Positions 18,472 to 29,426 are shown, counted from the stretch's first letter. The stretch is DNA of 64,000 nucleotides from Lachnospiraceae bacterium (GCA_910576125.1 CAJTHM010000009.1:156468-220467); one strand, 5' to 3'. Made by a program: numbers and translations. Notes: generated by a model from the sequence alone, not told the origin.

Positions 18472-18775
18472 AGCAAGAACCAAAAGACAGACAGTAAATG
18501 CCATGACGAAGAGAGTAACTGTTCCGGGAAAGCCCCAGCGAGCCGGTGAGGGTGTGAGACCGGCGCCAGTAGAGAGACAGCGAAAATCACTTCCGAGCAG
18601 CCGGGACAAAAGGATGGCGCAGGCGCGCCCCCAGTAGCCGCGGACGGCATCCCGCCGTTAGAAGGGAGACGCATGACTTCCGCGTGGGCTTCCATGCAGG
18701 AAAGTGCGGTGTAACAGGTGGTGAAACGAATGCGCAGGCTTCGTCCTATTACGGGACGGAGCCTTTTTGTATGAA
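18472..18775 (+). promoter_or_regulatory. T-box riboswitch controlling ileS
   Basis: A tRNA-sensing leader that opens ileS when uncharged tRNA-Ile accumulates. The specifier codon is ATC at 18586-18588 in the AAAATCAC context, matching Ile with a GAU anticodon. The T-box itself is a variant, AACAGGTGGTGAAACGA, whose TGGT (18719-18722) can pair with the ACCA end of tRNA-Ile. It ends in a terminator hairpin, arms 18736-18746 and 18754-18764, followed by TTTTT. The position just upstream of ileS fixes the assignment. Confidence 0.88.
18736..18768 (+). terminator. T-box attenuator hairpin of ileS
   Basis: Arms AGGCTTCGTCC (18736-18746) and GGACGGAGCCT (18754-18764) pair along 11 bp with one G-U, followed by five T. 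The competing antiterminator would use the preceding T-box sequence. Confidence 0.85.
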
Positions 18776-18859
18776 AACAGTCAAAGAAAAGCCCCGCCAG
18801 GGCGACCACCAAAATCCAGAATCAGGAGAATCAGGAGAAACAGGAAAGGAAGCGCGACA

Positions 18860-21800
18860 ATGTACAAACAGGTTTCAGCAAATGTAAGCACGGTAGAACG
18901 TGAAAAAGAAGTAGAGAAATTCTGGCGGGAGAACCAGATTTTCCGAAAGAGCATCGACAGCCGCAGGGAAGGCCCGGTCTACACCTTCTACGACGGCCCG
19001 CCCACGGCCAACGGCAAGCCCCACATCGGCCATGTGGAGACCCGCACCATCAAGGACATGATCCCCAGATACCGCACCATGAAAGGCTGCATGGTGCCCC
19101 GGAAAGCCGGCTGGGACACCCACGGCCTGCCCGTGGAACTGGAGGTGGAGAAACTCTTAGGGCTGGACGGCAAGGAGCAGATTGAGGAGTACGGCCTGGC
19201 TCCTTTCATCGACAAGTGCAAGGAGAGCGTCTGGAAATACAAGGGCATGTGGGAGGAATTCTCCGGCTCCGTAGGTTTCTGGGCGGACATGGACGACCCT
19301 TACGTGACCTACCATGACGACTACATCGAGTCCGAGTGGTGGGCCCTGAAGACCATCTGGGACAAAGGGCTCCTGTACAAGGGCTTCAAAATCGTGCCCT
19401 ACTGCCCCCGCTGCGGCACTCCTCTGTCCAGCCACGAGGTGGCCCAGGGCTACAAGGCGGTGAAAGAGCGCTCCGCCATAGCCAGGTTCAAGTGCGTGGG
19501 CGAGGATGCCTTTTTCCTGGCATGGACTACGACCCCGTGGACATTGCCCTCCAACGTGGCTCTGTGTGTGAACCCGGACGAGACCTATGTAAAGGTAAAA
19601 GCCGCGGACGGCTACACCTATTACATGGCCCAGGCCCTGCTGGACACCGTCCTGGGCAGCCTGGCGGAAGAGGGGAAGGAAGCCTACGAGGTTCTGGAGA
19701 CCTGCAAGGGAACCGACCTGGAATACAAGGAGTACGAGCCGCTGTTCGCCTGCGCGGGGGAGGAGGCTTCCCGGCAGAACAAGAAGGCCCACTACGTCAC
19801 ATGTGACACCTATGTCACAATGTCCGACGGTACCGGCATCGTGCACATCGCCCCCGCTTTCGGTGAAGACGACGCAAATGTAGGCAGAAAATACGGCCTG
19901 CCTTTGGTGCAGTTCGTGGACGGCAAAGGCCATATGACCGCGGAGACGCCCTATGCCGGGAAATTCGTCAAGGACGCGGATCCGGATATCATCCGGGATC
20001 TGGACAAGGAGGGAAAACTGTTCTCCGCGCCCAAATTTGAGCATGACTATCCCTTCTGCTGGCGCTGCGACACGCCCCTGATCTATTACGCCAGAGAGTC
20101 CTGGTTCATCAAGATGACTGCGGTGAAGGACGACCTGGTGCGCAACAACAAGACCATCAACTGGATTCCGCCCACCATCGGCGAGGGGCGTTTCGGCAAC
20201 TGGCTGGAGAACATCCAGGACTGGGGCATCTCCAGGAACCGCTACTGGGGCACGCCCCTGAACATCTGGGAGTGCCAGTGCGGCCACACGGAATCCGTGG
20301 GCAGCAGGGAAGAACTTGTGACTTTGACCGGGGACGGGAAAGCCAGGACAGTGGAGCTGCACCGCCCCTACATCGATGAAGTGACCTTCCCCTGCCCCAA
20401 ATGCGGCAAGACCATGAAGCGTGTGCCGGAGGTGATCGACTGCTGGTTCGACTCCGGGGCCATGCCCTTTGCCCAGCACCACTATCCTTTTGAGAACAAA
20501 GACTTGTTCGAGCAGCAGTTCCCGGCGAACTTCATCTCCGAGGCCGTGGACCAGACCAGAGGATGGTTCTACTCCCTGTTAGCGGAGTCCACCCTGCTCT
20601 TCAACAAGGCCCCTTACGAGAATGTCATCGTGCTGGGGCTGGTGGCGGACGAGGACGGCCAGAAGATGAGCAAGTCCAAGGGCAATGTGGTGGATCCTTT
20701 CGAGGCCCTGGCCCAGTACGGCGCGGACGCCATCCGGTGGTACTTCTACACCAGCGCCGCCCCCTGGCTGCCCAAGCGCTTCTCCGGCAAGACCGTGCTG
20801 GAGGGACAGCACAAGTTCCTGGATAAGCTCTGGAACACCTATACCTTCTTCGTGCTGTACGCCAACATCGACGGGTTCGATGCGTCAAAATATACATTGG
20901 AATACGAAAAACTGCCCGTGATGGACAAGTGGCTTCTGTCCAGGCTGAACACCGTGGTGGGACAGGTGGACGCGGATCTGGACAAATACCGCATCCCCGA
21001 GGCCGCCAAGGCGCTGCAGGACTTCGTGGAGGAGATGAGCAACTGGTACGTGCGCCGCAGCCGTGAGCGCTTCTGGGCAAAAGGCATGGAACAGGACAAA
21101 ATCAACGCCTACATGACCCTGCACACGGCGCTGGTGACAGTGTGCAAGGCCGCCGCCCCGATGATTCCCTTCATGACAGAGGAAATCTACCGGAACCTGG
21201 TGTGCTCCTGCGACGCTTCCGCGCCGGAGAGCGTCCATCTGTGCGATTTCCCGGCTGCGGAAGAACGCTTCATCGACAAGAAGTTGGAGGCGGACATGGA
21301 GGAGGTGCTGGAGGCCGTGGTATTGGGCCGCGCCTGCCGGAATGCCGCCGCAATCAAGAACCGCCAGCCCATCGCCAGGATGTACGTGAAGATGGGAGCC
21401 GGCGGACAGAACGGCTCCGCAGCCGCAGCAGACTCCGCTAAGGGAACCGTGGGCCTGGACAGCTTCTACACCACCATCATCCAGGACGAGCTGAACGTAA
21501 AGGAAGTAGTCTACACCGAGGACGTGCGGGACTACACCACCTACACCTTCAAGCCCCAGCTGCGCACGGTAGGCCCCAAGTACGGCAAGCAGCTGGGCGG
21601 CATCCAGAAGACCCTGGCCGCCCTGGACGGCAACGCCGCCATGGACGAGCTGAACAAAGAAGGAAAGCTTAGCTTCGAAGTGAACGGAGCGAACGTGGAA
21701 CTGACAAAAGATGACCTGTTAATCGATATGACCCAGAAGCCTGGCTACGTGTCCCAGGAGAACGGGAAGATGACAGTAGTGCTGGACACTAACCTGACGG

Positions 21801-22063
21801 AAGAGCTGATCGAGGAGGGCTTCGTCTACGAGCTGATCAGCAAGATTCAGACCATGCGCAAGGACGCGGGCTTCGAGGTCATGGACCACATCAAAGTGTC
21901 CGTGAACGGAAACGGGAAGCTGGCAGCAATCGCCGCCGACAACAAAGATTCCATCTCCGGCAAGGTATTGGCCGAGGAACTGACATCCGAAGCCGACTTC
22001 GCCGTGGCGAAGGAATGGAACGTGAACGGCGAGAAGGTCACCATCGCTGTGGAGAAAGTGTGA
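18860..22063 (+). CDS. ileS: Isoleucine--tRNA ligase
   Basis: Charges tRNA-Ile with isoleucine. The protein has 1067 residues, a class I synthetase with HIGH at residues 55-58 and KMSKS at about 602, and the CP1 editing domain between. The length of about 1050-1070 residues matches the eukaryal-like IleS type found in many Clostridia rather than the about 930-residue E. coli type. The ATG at 18860 has an AAGGAA site about 8 nt upstream; in-frame sequence back to 18767 lies in the T-box leader and is not used. Expression is controlled by the upstream T-box. Confidence 0.97.
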   Translation: MYKQVSANVSTVEREKEVEKFWRENQIFRKSIDSRREGPVYTFYDGPPTANGKPHIGHVETRTIKDMIPRYRTMKGCMVPRKAGWDTHGLPVELEVEKLLGLDGKEQIEEYGLAPFIDKCKESVWKYKGMWEEFSGSVGFWADMDDPYVTYHDDYIESEWWALKTIWDKGLLYKGFKIVPYCPRCGTPLSSHEVAQGYKAVKERSAIARFKCVGEDAFFLAWTTTPWTLPSNVALCVNPDETYVKVKAADGYTYYMAQALLDTVLGSLAEEGKEAYEVLETCKGTDLEYKEYEPLFACAGEEASRQNKKAHYVTCDTYVTMSDGTGIVHIAPAFGEDDANVGRKYGLPLVQFVDGKGHMTAETPYAGKFVKDADPDIIRDLDKEGKLFSAPKFEHDYPFCWRCDTPLIYYARESWFIKMTAVKDDLVRNNKTINWIPPTIGEGRFGNWLENIQDWGISRNRYWGTPLNIWECQCGHTESVGSREELVTLTGDGKARTVELHRPYIDEVTFPCPKCGKTMKRVPEVIDCWFDSGAMPFAQHHYPFENKDLFEQQFPANFISEAVDQTRGWFYSLLAESTLLFNKAPYENVIVLGLVADEDGQKMSKSKGNVVDPFEALAQYGADAIRWYFYTSAAPWLPKRFSGKTVLEGQHKFLDKLWNTYTFFVLYANIDGFDASKYTLEYEKLPVMDKWLLSRLNTVVGQVDADLDKYRIPEAAKALQDFVEEMSNWYVRRSRERFWAKGMEQDKINAYMTLHTALVTVCKAAAPMIPFMTEEIYRNLVCSCDASAPESVHLCDFPAAEERFIDKKLEADMEEVLEAVVLGRACRNAAAIKNRQPIARMYVKMGAGGQNGSAAAADSAKGTVGLDSFYTTIIQDELNVKEVVYTEDVRDYTTYTFKPQLRTVGPKYGKQLGGIQKTLAALDGNAAMDELNKEGKLSFEVNGANVELTKDDLLIDMTQKPGYVSQENGKMTVVLDTNLTEELIEEGFVYELISKIQTMRKDAGFEVMDHIKVSVNGNGKLAAIAADNKDSISGKVLAEELTSEADFAVAKEWNVNGEKVTIAVEKV

Positions 22064-22079
22064 ATAGGAGAGGAATGGG

Positions 22080-23135
22080 ATGATGCTTCGGACAGAGGAG
22101 TCGCAAGTGGAAAAAATCCATGAATGCTGCAGCATCGTGGACAGGCCGTCAATGCGGCTTGTGGGAATCGAAGTGCCGGTGAATTTCGAGAGCCGGAGCT
22201 ATCTTGGCAGGCAGCTGAATGACTATGACATTGCAAAGAAGTATATCATGGATGGGACGATTTCCTTCCTGGCGAAAACTCTTGGAGTGGCCCTGGCGGA
22301 CACGGAGATTGTCAGCACACGGCATCAGGTAAAACGGGACGGCAATTATCATGTAGTCATAGGAATCCCTGTGGATGGCGGGAAGGAATTGCCCCTGTTC
22401 CTGCCGGAGCATACGGCAGAGCTGGTTCTTCCTGCCTGCCGCTATGCGAAGATGGAAATCAATGAACAGAAGCAGCCGGGCCGCAGAGGATACGAGGAAC
22501 GGATGGCTGCGGATGAATACTTTATCGGCAGCTTTCGGCAGGAGACGGGGTATGTGTATGATGCCGGAGCCTGTCCCATGAATACTTGGGACGAAAGGGG
22601 AAATCTGCTGACCAAATACGAGCCTGTCCGCAAAGCGGCAGGGGAAGCGGATCGGTTCGCGTCCCTGGAATGCATGCCTGTGCTGCTGCCGCCCATGAAG
22701 ATTGCTTGCTGTACGCGGCCTCACGGCGATGAGGAAGACGGCTGCATCTTCGACTTCTTCCAGGTTCAGGGACAGGTATTCGCCTCGGAGGCAGCCAGGT
22801 TTTATCATGACAGCGACTATTATGGCTTTCCGGTTGACCATGGGGACAGCTATATGAGCTGCTTTGGCTGCCGCGTCAGCTTCTTTGAGGGGCTGCCGGA
22901 TTGTGTGGAGAAGATTACGCTTCCTGGCGGGGAGTATGTCCACATCACGCAGAAGGAGTTCAATGGAGACAATCCTTCCATTCCTTATGAGGCGGCTTTC
23001 GGGCATATGGACTGCCTGTATTTCAAGGCTCATCCGGAATATGAATTCGACTCCGCCCGGAAAGTGGTCGCCCGGTTCCGGCAGGGGAACTGCGCTTCTG
23101 TGTTCGTACCGGTGCGCCCCCGCGGGCAGATGTGA
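22080..23135 (+). CDS. Hypothetical protein, possibly GyrI/effector-binding-like
   Basis: A 351-residue soluble protein following ileS by 16 bp, probably on the same transcript. I do not recognise the family with certainty. The opening of a domain near residue 23 (MRLVGIEVPVNFE) and the C-terminal strand pattern GGEYVHITQKEF then ASVFVPVRP resemble the alternating strands of GyrI-like effector-binding (SHS2) modules, and the order would suit two modules in tandem. The protein carries many acidic and aromatic residues, no signal peptide and no membrane helix. AGGAGAGG precedes two adjacent ATG codons at 22080 and 22083. Confidence 0.55.
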   Translation: MMLRTEESQVEKIHECCSIVDRPSMRLVGIEVPVNFESRSYLGRQLNDYDIAKKYIMDGTISFLAKTLGVALADTEIVSTRHQVKRDGNYHVVIGIPVDGGKELPLFLPEHTAELVLPACRYAKMEINEQKQPGRRGYEERMAADEYFIGSFRQETGYVYDAGACPMNTWDERGNLLTKYEPVRKAAGEADRFASLECMPVLLPPMKIACCTRPHGDEEDGCIFDFFQVQGQVFASEAARFYHDSDYYGFPVDHGDSYMSCFGCRVSFFEGLPDCVEKITLPGGEYVHITQKEFNGDNPSIPYEAAFGHMDCLYFKAHPEYEFDSARKVVARFRQGNCASVFVPVRPRGQM

Positions 23136-23292
23136 ACACCCCGCCCCAGGCGAAGAGCATCCAATATTTTGAGGAATTTTCTGTGTAAAATGAATAGGAG
23201 AGACTAGGCCGGTTCAAAAAAGTATAAGCCTTTTGTGGGAATGCCATCATGTGGTTTCGGAAATTTGTTCTCTAAATTTGTGCAAAAAGCAG

Positions 23293-23321
23293 TTGGAATG
23301 GCTGGTGAATTTTGGTATAAT
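23293..23321 (+). promoter_or_regulatory. Sigma-A promoter for glycogen phosphorylase
   Basis: TTGGAA (23293-23298), 17-nt spacer and TATAAT (23316-23321) with an extended TGG before the -10. It lies about 75 bp before the GTG start at 23397. Confidence 0.75.
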
Positions 23322-23396
23322 AAAAGGCAGTCGGGCTGTAAAGCCGATGCATTGATATTTGGTTTTAATATAGAGGGAGAAAGAAAGGAGAAGACC

Positions 23397-25928
23397 GTGA
23401 AGAACAAGAACACGACAGATGCTGCTGTGGCGGAAAAGCAGGCAGGCACACAGGAAGCGTCGGAAAAAAAGTCCACATTTGACAAAGAGCTTTTTAAGAG
23501 AAGTGTCCTGTATAATGTCATGAATATGTACCGTAAGACTCTGGAGGAGGCCACGCCCCAGCAGATTTTCCAGGCGGCAGCCTACTCTATCAAGGACAGG
23601 GTCATCGGCAACTGGATGAATACCCAGAAAGCCTATGACAAAGAAGACCCCAAGATGGTATACTATATGTCCATGGAATTCCTGATGGGACGTGCTTTCG
23701 GCAACAACATGGTGAATCTGCAGGCCTATGAAGGCGCCAAGGAGGTGCTGGAAGAGCTGGGCGTGGACATCAATGTGCTGGAGGACCAGGAGCCGGACGC
23801 GGCGCTGGGCAACGGAGGCCTGGGGCGTCTGGCCGCATGCTTCCTGGATTCCCTGGCCACTTTGGGATATCCCGCCTACGGCTGCGGCATCCGCTACCGC
23901 TACGGTCTGTTCAAGCAGAAGATTGAGAACGGTTTTCAGATAGAGATTCCGGACGACTGGCTGGCCGAGGGCAATCCTTTCGAGCTGCGCAGGCCGGAGT
24001 ACGCCAAGGAAGTGAAATTCGGCGGCTATGTCACCATGCGCACCGATGAGAACGGAAAGAACCGGTACGTGCAGGAAGACTACCAGGTAGTTAAGGCTAT
24101 CCCCTATGACATGCCCATCGTGGGATACGGCAACGGCATCGTCAATACCCTGCGGGTGTGGGATGCGGAGTCCATGGGCGGCTTCCAGCTGGATTCCTTC
24201 GACAAGGGCGACTACAGCAAGGCAGTAGAGCAGGAGAACCTGGCCAGAAACCTGGTGAATGTCCTCTACCCCAACGACAACCACTACGCGGGCAAGGAGC
24301 TGCGCTTAAAGCAGCAGTATTTCTTCATTTCCGCCTCTGTCCAGGAAGCAGTGGACAAATATATGCGGAAGCACAGCGATATCCGCCGCTTCCATGAGAA
24401 AGTGACCTTCCAGCTCAACGATACCCATCCTACGGTGGCCATCCCGGAGCTGATGCGCATCCTTCTGGACGACTATGATTTGACCTGGGACGAGGCCTGG
24501 GAAGTCACCACCAAGACCTGCGCCTACACCAATCACACCATCATGGCGGAGGCATTGGAGAAATGGCCCATCGACCTGTTCTCCAGGCTGCTTCCCAGGG
24601 TATACCAGATTGTGGACGAGATCAACCGCAGGTTCATCCGTCAGATTGAGGAGAAATACAGAGGCGTCCATGGCGTGGACGTACAGGAGAAAATCCGCAA
24701 GATGGCCATCCTCTACGATGGACAGGTGAAGATGGCCCATATGGCTATCGTGGCCGGATACTCTGTCAACGGCGTGGCCAGGCTCCACACGGAGATTCTG
24801 AAGCACCAGGAGCTGAAGGATTTCTACGAGATGTTCCCGGAGCGCTTCAACAACAAGACCAACGGCATCACCCAGCGCCGTTTCCTGCTCCACGGCAATC
24901 CCCTGCTGGCCGATTGGGTCACCTCCAAGGTGGGCGACGGCTGGATTACGGATCTGCCCCAGATTGCGGGCATCAAGGTCCTGGCGGAGGACAAGAAGGC
25001 TCAGAAGGAGTTCATGGAAATCAAGTACCAGAACAAGCTGCGCCTGGCGAAATATATCAAAGAGCACAACGGCATCGAAGTGGATCCCAACTCCATCTTC
25101 GACGTACAGGTAAAGCGTCTCCATGAGTACAAGAGGCAGCTGATGAACATCCTCCATGTGATGTATCTGTACAATGAGCTGAAGGCCCATCCGGAGATGG
25201 AGTTCTTCCCCAGGACATTCATCTTCGGGGCCAAGGCCGCGGCGGGCTATAAGAACGCCAAGCTCACCATCAAGCTGATCAACGCGGTGGCGGAAGTGGT
25301 GAACAACGACGCTTCCATCGGCGGCAAAATCAAGGTGGTATTCATCGAGAACTACAATGTGTCCAACGCGGAGATTATCTTTGCCGCGGCGGATGTGTCC
25401 GAGCAGATTTCCACCGCCAGCAAGGAGGCCTCCGGCACGGGCAACATGAAGTTCATGCTCAACGGCGCCCTGACTTTGGGCACCATGGACGGCGCAAATG
25501 TGGAGATCGTGGAAGAGGTGGGAGAGGAGAACGCGTTCATCTTCGGCCTGTCCTCCGATGAGGTCATCAATTACGAAAACAACGGCGGCTACGATCCCAT
25601 GCAGATTATGGGCAGCGACAAGGACATCCACAAGGTGCTGACCCAGCTGATCGACGGAACCTATGACAAGGACAAGGAGCTGTTCCGCACCCTGTACAAT
25701 TCCCTGCTGAACACCCTGTCCACCTCCAGGGCGGACACCTACTTCATCCTGAAGGACTTCAAGCCCTATGCGGAGGCGCAAAGACAGGTGGAGGCAGCCT
25801 ACAGAGACCGCGAGGGCTGGGCGAAGAGCGCCATCCTGAACGTGGCCTGCTCCGGCAAGTTCACTTCCGACAGGACCATCCAGCAGTATGTGGATGAAAT
25901 CTGGCATCTGGACAAGGTGACTCTGTAA
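23397..25928 (+). CDS. glgP: Glycogen/starch/alpha-glucan phosphorylase
   Basis: Releases glucose-1-phosphate from alpha-1,4-glucans. The protein has about 843 residues and is a GT35 enzyme with pyridoxal phosphate. The PLP-lysine region EASGTGNMKFMLNGA is at about residue 680. AALGNGGLGRLAACF (about 120-135) and the glucan-site segments are conserved. The GTG at 23397 is chosen because AAGGAG lies 7 nt upstream and the promoter at 23293-23321 would overlap any longer reading. The N-terminal 30 residues are a Lys/Glu/Ala-rich extension not needed for catalysis. Confidence 0.95.
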   Translation: MKNKNTTDAAVAEKQAGTQEASEKKSTFDKELFKRSVLYNVMNMYRKTLEEATPQQIFQAAAYSIKDRVIGNWMNTQKAYDKEDPKMVYYMSMEFLMGRAFGNNMVNLQAYEGAKEVLEELGVDINVLEDQEPDAALGNGGLGRLAACFLDSLATLGYPAYGCGIRYRYGLFKQKIENGFQIEIPDDWLAEGNPFELRRPEYAKEVKFGGYVTMRTDENGKNRYVQEDYQVVKAIPYDMPIVGYGNGIVNTLRVWDAESMGGFQLDSFDKGDYSKAVEQENLARNLVNVLYPNDNHYAGKELRLKQQYFFISASVQEAVDKYMRKHSDIRRFHEKVTFQLNDTHPTVAIPELMRILLDDYDLTWDEAWEVTTKTCAYTNHTIMAEALEKWPIDLFSRLLPRVYQIVDEINRRFIRQIEEKYRGVHGVDVQEKIRKMAILYDGQVKMAHMAIVAGYSVNGVARLHTEILKHQELKDFYEMFPERFNNKTNGITQRRFLLHGNPLLADWVTSKVGDGWITDLPQIAGIKVLAEDKKAQKEFMEIKYQNKLRLAKYIKEHNGIEVDPNSIFDVQVKRLHEYKRQLMNILHVMYLYNELKAHPEMEFFPRTFIFGAKAAAGYKNAKLTIKLINAVAEVVNNDASIGGKIKVVFIENYNVSNAEIIFAAADVSEQISTASKEASGTGNMKFMLNGALTLGTMDGANVEIVEEVGEENAFIFGLSSDEVINYENNGGYDPMQIMGSDKDIHKVLTQLIDGTYDKDKELFRTLYNSLLNTLSTSRADTYFILKDFKPYAEAQRQVEAAYRDREGWAKSAILNVACSGKFTSDRTIQQYVDEIWHLDKVTL

Positions 25929-25943
25929 ACTGGAGAAATAGAA

Positions 25944-26945
25944 GTGTCTTATTTGAATAAAAAGGATAAAATGTTGCGAAGGCGTGCGATCGGGCACGCC
26001 TTTGCAATAATATGCCTGCTGGGCCTGGCCGCTCTCACGGGCTGCGGCAATGCCGGTGAGGGAGGCCAAAAGGAAGGGACGGGGCCTGGTGGAGCCTGGG
26101 AGAAGCATATCACGGAGGAGACTGTCCGGCTGAAGGGAATCGAGGGGGAGTATACCCTGCTGTTTTTGACGGATACCCATGCAATCGTCCAAAGCCAGGG
26201 GGCTTCGGAGCAGGAGGAGGCCAACGAGGAGGCCCGGTATCCCACCTTTTTCAATGAGGAAGGGGTGCCGTCAGCGGAGCAGTTCCCGGAGTGGGTCCGG
26301 TATGCCAATGAGAACGGGGTGGATGCCGTCCTGCTGGGCGGAGACATCATCGACACGCCCTCGGAAGCCAATCTCAGGTGGCTGGAAGAGCAGCTGGGGC
26401 AGCTGGACATGCCCTATCTGTATGTCAATGGCAACCACGACTGGACCTATCCCTGGGAGTATATGACGGAGGCGGGGAAGGAGGCCTATCTGCCTTTGCT
26501 GGAGCCGTTCATGCAGGATAATACGGTGATTCACTCACTGGATTTCGGAGAATTCACGGTGGTGGGCATTGACGACAGCCCGGGCCAGGTGGAGGTTGGC
26601 GTGTTCCCGGCATATGAGGAGATTCTGGCAGAGGGCAGGCCTGTGATTGTCCTGGCCCATGTGCCCTTCATGACCCAGTCGGTGCTGGGGAAGGCCAGGG
26701 AAGCCTGGAGCAGCCCGACGGTGATTGGGGCGGGTAATTACGGCGGGATATACCCCAATGAGGATTCGGAGCGGTTCGTGAGCCTGACCACGGCTGCGGA
26801 CAGCCCGGTGGAGCTGGTGCTGGCGGGCCATGTCCATTTTTATGACAGGGATGTCATAGAAGGAGAAAGACAGGTGCTGCAGCTGGTAGGAGGAGCCGGG
26901 TTCCAGGGGAATGCCATACTGGTTCATATCACCGGCGGCGAATAA
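25944..26945 (+). CDS. Metallophosphoesterase lipoprotein
   Basis: A calcineurin-like phosphoesterase exported and lipid-anchored to the outer face of the membrane. The signal sequence ends in a lipobox LTGC (Cys 34 from the GTG start). The metal-site motifs are in order: FLTDTH, GGDIID, GNHDW, LAHVPF and GHVHFYD, giving a complete dinuclear set. The start is either GTG at 25944 (GGAG 8 nt upstream) or ATG at 25971 (MLRRRAIG, a cleaner signal peptide with a close AAAGGA); both leave the mature protein unchanged. It begins 15 bp after glgP. The substrate is unknown. Confidence 0.85.
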   Translation: MSYLNKKDKMLRRRAIGHAFAIICLLGLAALTGCGNAGEGGQKEGTGPGGAWEKHITEETVRLKGIEGEYTLLFLTDTHAIVQSQGASEQEEANEEARYPTFFNEEGVPSAEQFPEWVRYANENGVDAVLLGGDIIDTPSEANLRWLEEQLGQLDMPYLYVNGNHDWTYPWEYMTEAGKEAYLPLLEPFMQDNTVIHSLDFGEFTVVGIDDSPGQVEVGVFPAYEEILAEGRPVIVLAHVPFMTQSVLGKAREAWSSPTVIGAGNYGGIYPNEDSERFVSLTTAADSPVELVLAGHVHFYDRDVIEGERQVLQLVGGAGFQGNAILVHITGGE

Positions 26946-27026
26946 AAGAGGGGCATATGTGGTTTTCTGGTATCTGGGGTTATTAAAAAAGCATATCAAG
27001 TAAAAACGAAGAAAGGAACCGACTAT

Positions 27027-29339
27027 ATGGTAAAATTGATGCAAGGCGGCGCGTACCTCCTCAACGGCAGGGAGATCATCGCCGATACGCCCGAGGCGCA
27101 GCAGGCGCTTCGCGGCAGGACCGGAAAGGATATCACCAGAGAGGAAGCGTCAAAACAGACGATTTGTTACGGAATCCTGGAGAGCCACAACACCTCCGGC
27201 GACATGGACAAGCTGAAAATCAGGTTCGACAAGCTCACCAGCCACGACATCACATTCGTGGGCATCATCCAGACCGCCAGGGCCTCAGGGCTTGAGAGAT
27301 TCCCCATGCCCTACGTGCTCACCAACTGCCACAATTCCCTGTGCGCCGTAGGCGGCACCATCAATGAGGACGACCACATGTTCGGCCTCTCCTGCGCCAA
27401 GAAGTACGGCGGCGTCTATGTGCCCCCGCATCAGGCCGTCATCCACCAGTATGCCAGGGAGATGCTCTCCGGCGGCGGACAGATGATCCTGGGTTCCGAC
27501 TCCCACACCCGCTACGGCGCGCTGGGCACCATGGCCGTGGGCGAGGGCGGCCCGGAGCTGGTGAAGCAGTTGCTGAACCAGACCTATGATATAGGCAGGC
27601 CCCAGGTGGTGGGCGTGTATCTGACGGGAGAGCCCGTGAAGGGCGTGGGCCCTCAGGACGTGGCCCTGGCCATCATCGGCGCCGTGTTCGGGAACGGCTA
27701 TGTGAAAAATAAAGTGATGGAGTTCGTAGGCCCCGGCGTGGCATCCTTGAGCGCGGACTTCCGCATCGGCATCGACGTGATGACCACGGAGACTACATGT
27801 CTGTCGTCAATTTGGGAGACAGACGAGGAGATTGAGAACTTCTATGAAATCCACGGGCGCAAAGGCGACTACAGGAAGCTGGCCCCCGGGGAAGTGGCTT
27901 ATTATGACGGCATAATCCAGGTAGACCTGTCCAAGGTGCGTCCCATGATTGCCATGCCCTTCCATCCCAGCAATACCTACACCATAGAGGAGCTGAACGC
28001 CAATCTCACGGACATCCTGGAGGAGACGGAAAAACGCGCGCTGGTGAGCCTGGGCGGGGCAAAGGCCGCGGACGGCTCGCCGCTGGAATTCCATTTAAAG
28101 GACAAGGTGAAGAACGGGAAGTTCATGGTAGAGCAGGGCATCATCGCGGGCTGCGCAGGCGGCGGCTTCGAGAACATCTGCGCCGCGGCGGACATCCTGA
28201 AGGGCAGCTCCATCGGCTCCGACAGCTTTACCTTAAGCGTGTACCCGGCCTCCATGCCTGTCTACATGGAACTGGTGAAGAACGGCTGCGCGGCGACGAT
28301 CCTGGAGACCGGAGCCGTCATGAAGACCGCTTTCTGCGGCCCCTGCTTCGGCGCGGGGGACACCCCGGCCAACAACGCCTTCAGCATCCGCCACTCCACC
28401 CGGAACTTCCCCAACAGGGAGGGAAGCAAGCTCCAGAACGGCCAGATTTCCTCCGTGGCCCTGATGGATGCCCGCTCCATCGCCGCCACAGCGGCCAACA
28501 AGGGCGTGCTGACCCCGGCCACGGACTTCGACGGGGAGATCGGGAAATACAAATATCATTTCGACAGCAAAATATACGCCAACCGCGTCTTCGATTCCAA
28601 GGGCGTGGCCGACCCTGACGTGGAAATCCAGCTTGGGCCCAACATCAAGGACTGGCCCCAGATGGGGGCGCTGCCGGAGAACCTCCTGCTACAGGTGGTC
28701 AGCGAGATCCACGACCCTGTCACCACCACGGACGAGCTGATTCCCTCCGGGGAGACCTCCTCCTACCGCTCCAATCCCCTGGGGCTGGCGGAGTTCACCT
28801 TAAGCCGCAAGGATCCGGAATATGTGGGCCGTGCCAAGGCAATCCAGAAGGCGGAGAAGGCCCGCATGGCCGGAGGGCACCCCTGCCAGGAGCTGCCCAT
28901 CCTGAAGGAGCTGATGGGCGTGATCAAGGGGCAGTACCCGGAGGCCAACCACTCCAACACGGGCTTCGGCTCCACCATCTTCGCCGTGAAGCCCGGGGAC
29001 GGCTCCGCCAGGGAGCAGGCCGCCTCCTGCCAGAAGGTGCTGGGGGGCTGGGCCAATATCGCCAATGAATACGCGACGAAGCGTTACCGCTCCAACCTGA
29101 TCAACTGGGGCATGCTGCCCTTCCTGATCGAAGAGGGAGAGCTGCCCTTTCAGAACCTGGACTATCTCTTCCTCCCGGGCATCCGTAAGGCCGTGGAGGA
29201 GAAGGCGGAGACGATTGTGGCCTGCCGGGTGGGCAGAGATGGGCTGAGGGCCTTTGAACTGCGGCTGGGAGAGCTCACCGACGAGGAGCGTCAGATTATC
29301 CTGAAAGGCTGCCTGATCAATTACAACCGGGTGGATTAA
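27027..29339 (+). CDS. Aconitase-family hydratase
   Basis: A 770-residue member of the aconitase superfamily, a hydro-lyase with a [4Fe-4S] cluster. The cluster cysteines are visible as TTCLSSIW (about 257) and CGPCFGAGD (about 437 and 440). [20 protein letters not shown] (residues about 157-176) is the substrate-loop signature. The sequence seems closer to the YbhJ-like hydratase group than to citrate-cycle AcnA/AcnB, so the true substrate may not be citrate. The fourth (swivel) domain with [13 protein letters not shown] is present, so the protein is complete. AAAGGA precedes the ATG. Confidence 0.82.
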   Translation: MVKLMQGGAYLLNGREIIADTPEAQQALRGRTGKDITREEASKQTICYGILESHNTSGDMDKLKIRFDKLTSHDITFVGIIQTARASGLERFPMPYVLTNCHNSLCAVGGTINEDDHMFGLSCAKKYGGVYVPPHQAVIHQYAREMLSGGGQMILGSDSHTRYGALGTMAVGEGGPELVKQLLNQTYDIGRPQVVGVYLTGEPVKGVGPQDVALAIIGAVFGNGYVKNKVMEFVGPGVASLSADFRIGIDVMTTETTCLSSIWETDEEIENFYEIHGRKGDYRKLAPGEVAYYDGIIQVDLSKVRPMIAMPFHPSNTYTIEELNANLTDILEETEKRALVSLGGAKAADGSPLEFHLKDKVKNGKFMVEQGIIAGCAGGGFENICAAADILKGSSIGSDSFTLSVYPASMPVYMELVKNGCAATILETGAVMKTAFCGPCFGAGDTPANNAFSIRHSTRNFPNREGSKLQNGQISSVALMDARSIAATAANKGVLTPATDFDGEIGKYKYHFDSKIYANRVFDSKGVADPDVEIQLGPNIKDWPQMGALPENLLLQVVSEIHDPVTTTDELIPSGETSSYRSNPLGLAEFTLSRKDPEYVGRAKAIQKAEKARMAGGHPCQELPILKELMGVIKGQYPEANHSNTGFGSTIFAVKPGDGSAREQAASCQKVLGGWANIANEYATKRYRSNLINWGMLPFLIEEGELPFQNLDYLFLPGIRKAVEEKAETIVACRVGRDGLRAFELRLGELTDEERQIILKGCLINYNRVD

Positions 29340-29426
29340 GGACAGGCGCGGCCCGGACAGCGGCTCAAATAGCTTCTAAAACCGGGAAGTGGAAAGCATA
29401 GTAAGCATGGAAAGGCGGTGGACACA

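Noticed and set aside
24306..26192. 628-codon open frame antisense to glycogen phosphorylase
   Set aside because: Its composition (many Leu, His, Gln and Val) is typical of the reverse of a GC-rich real gene; the opposite strand has a certain enzyme.
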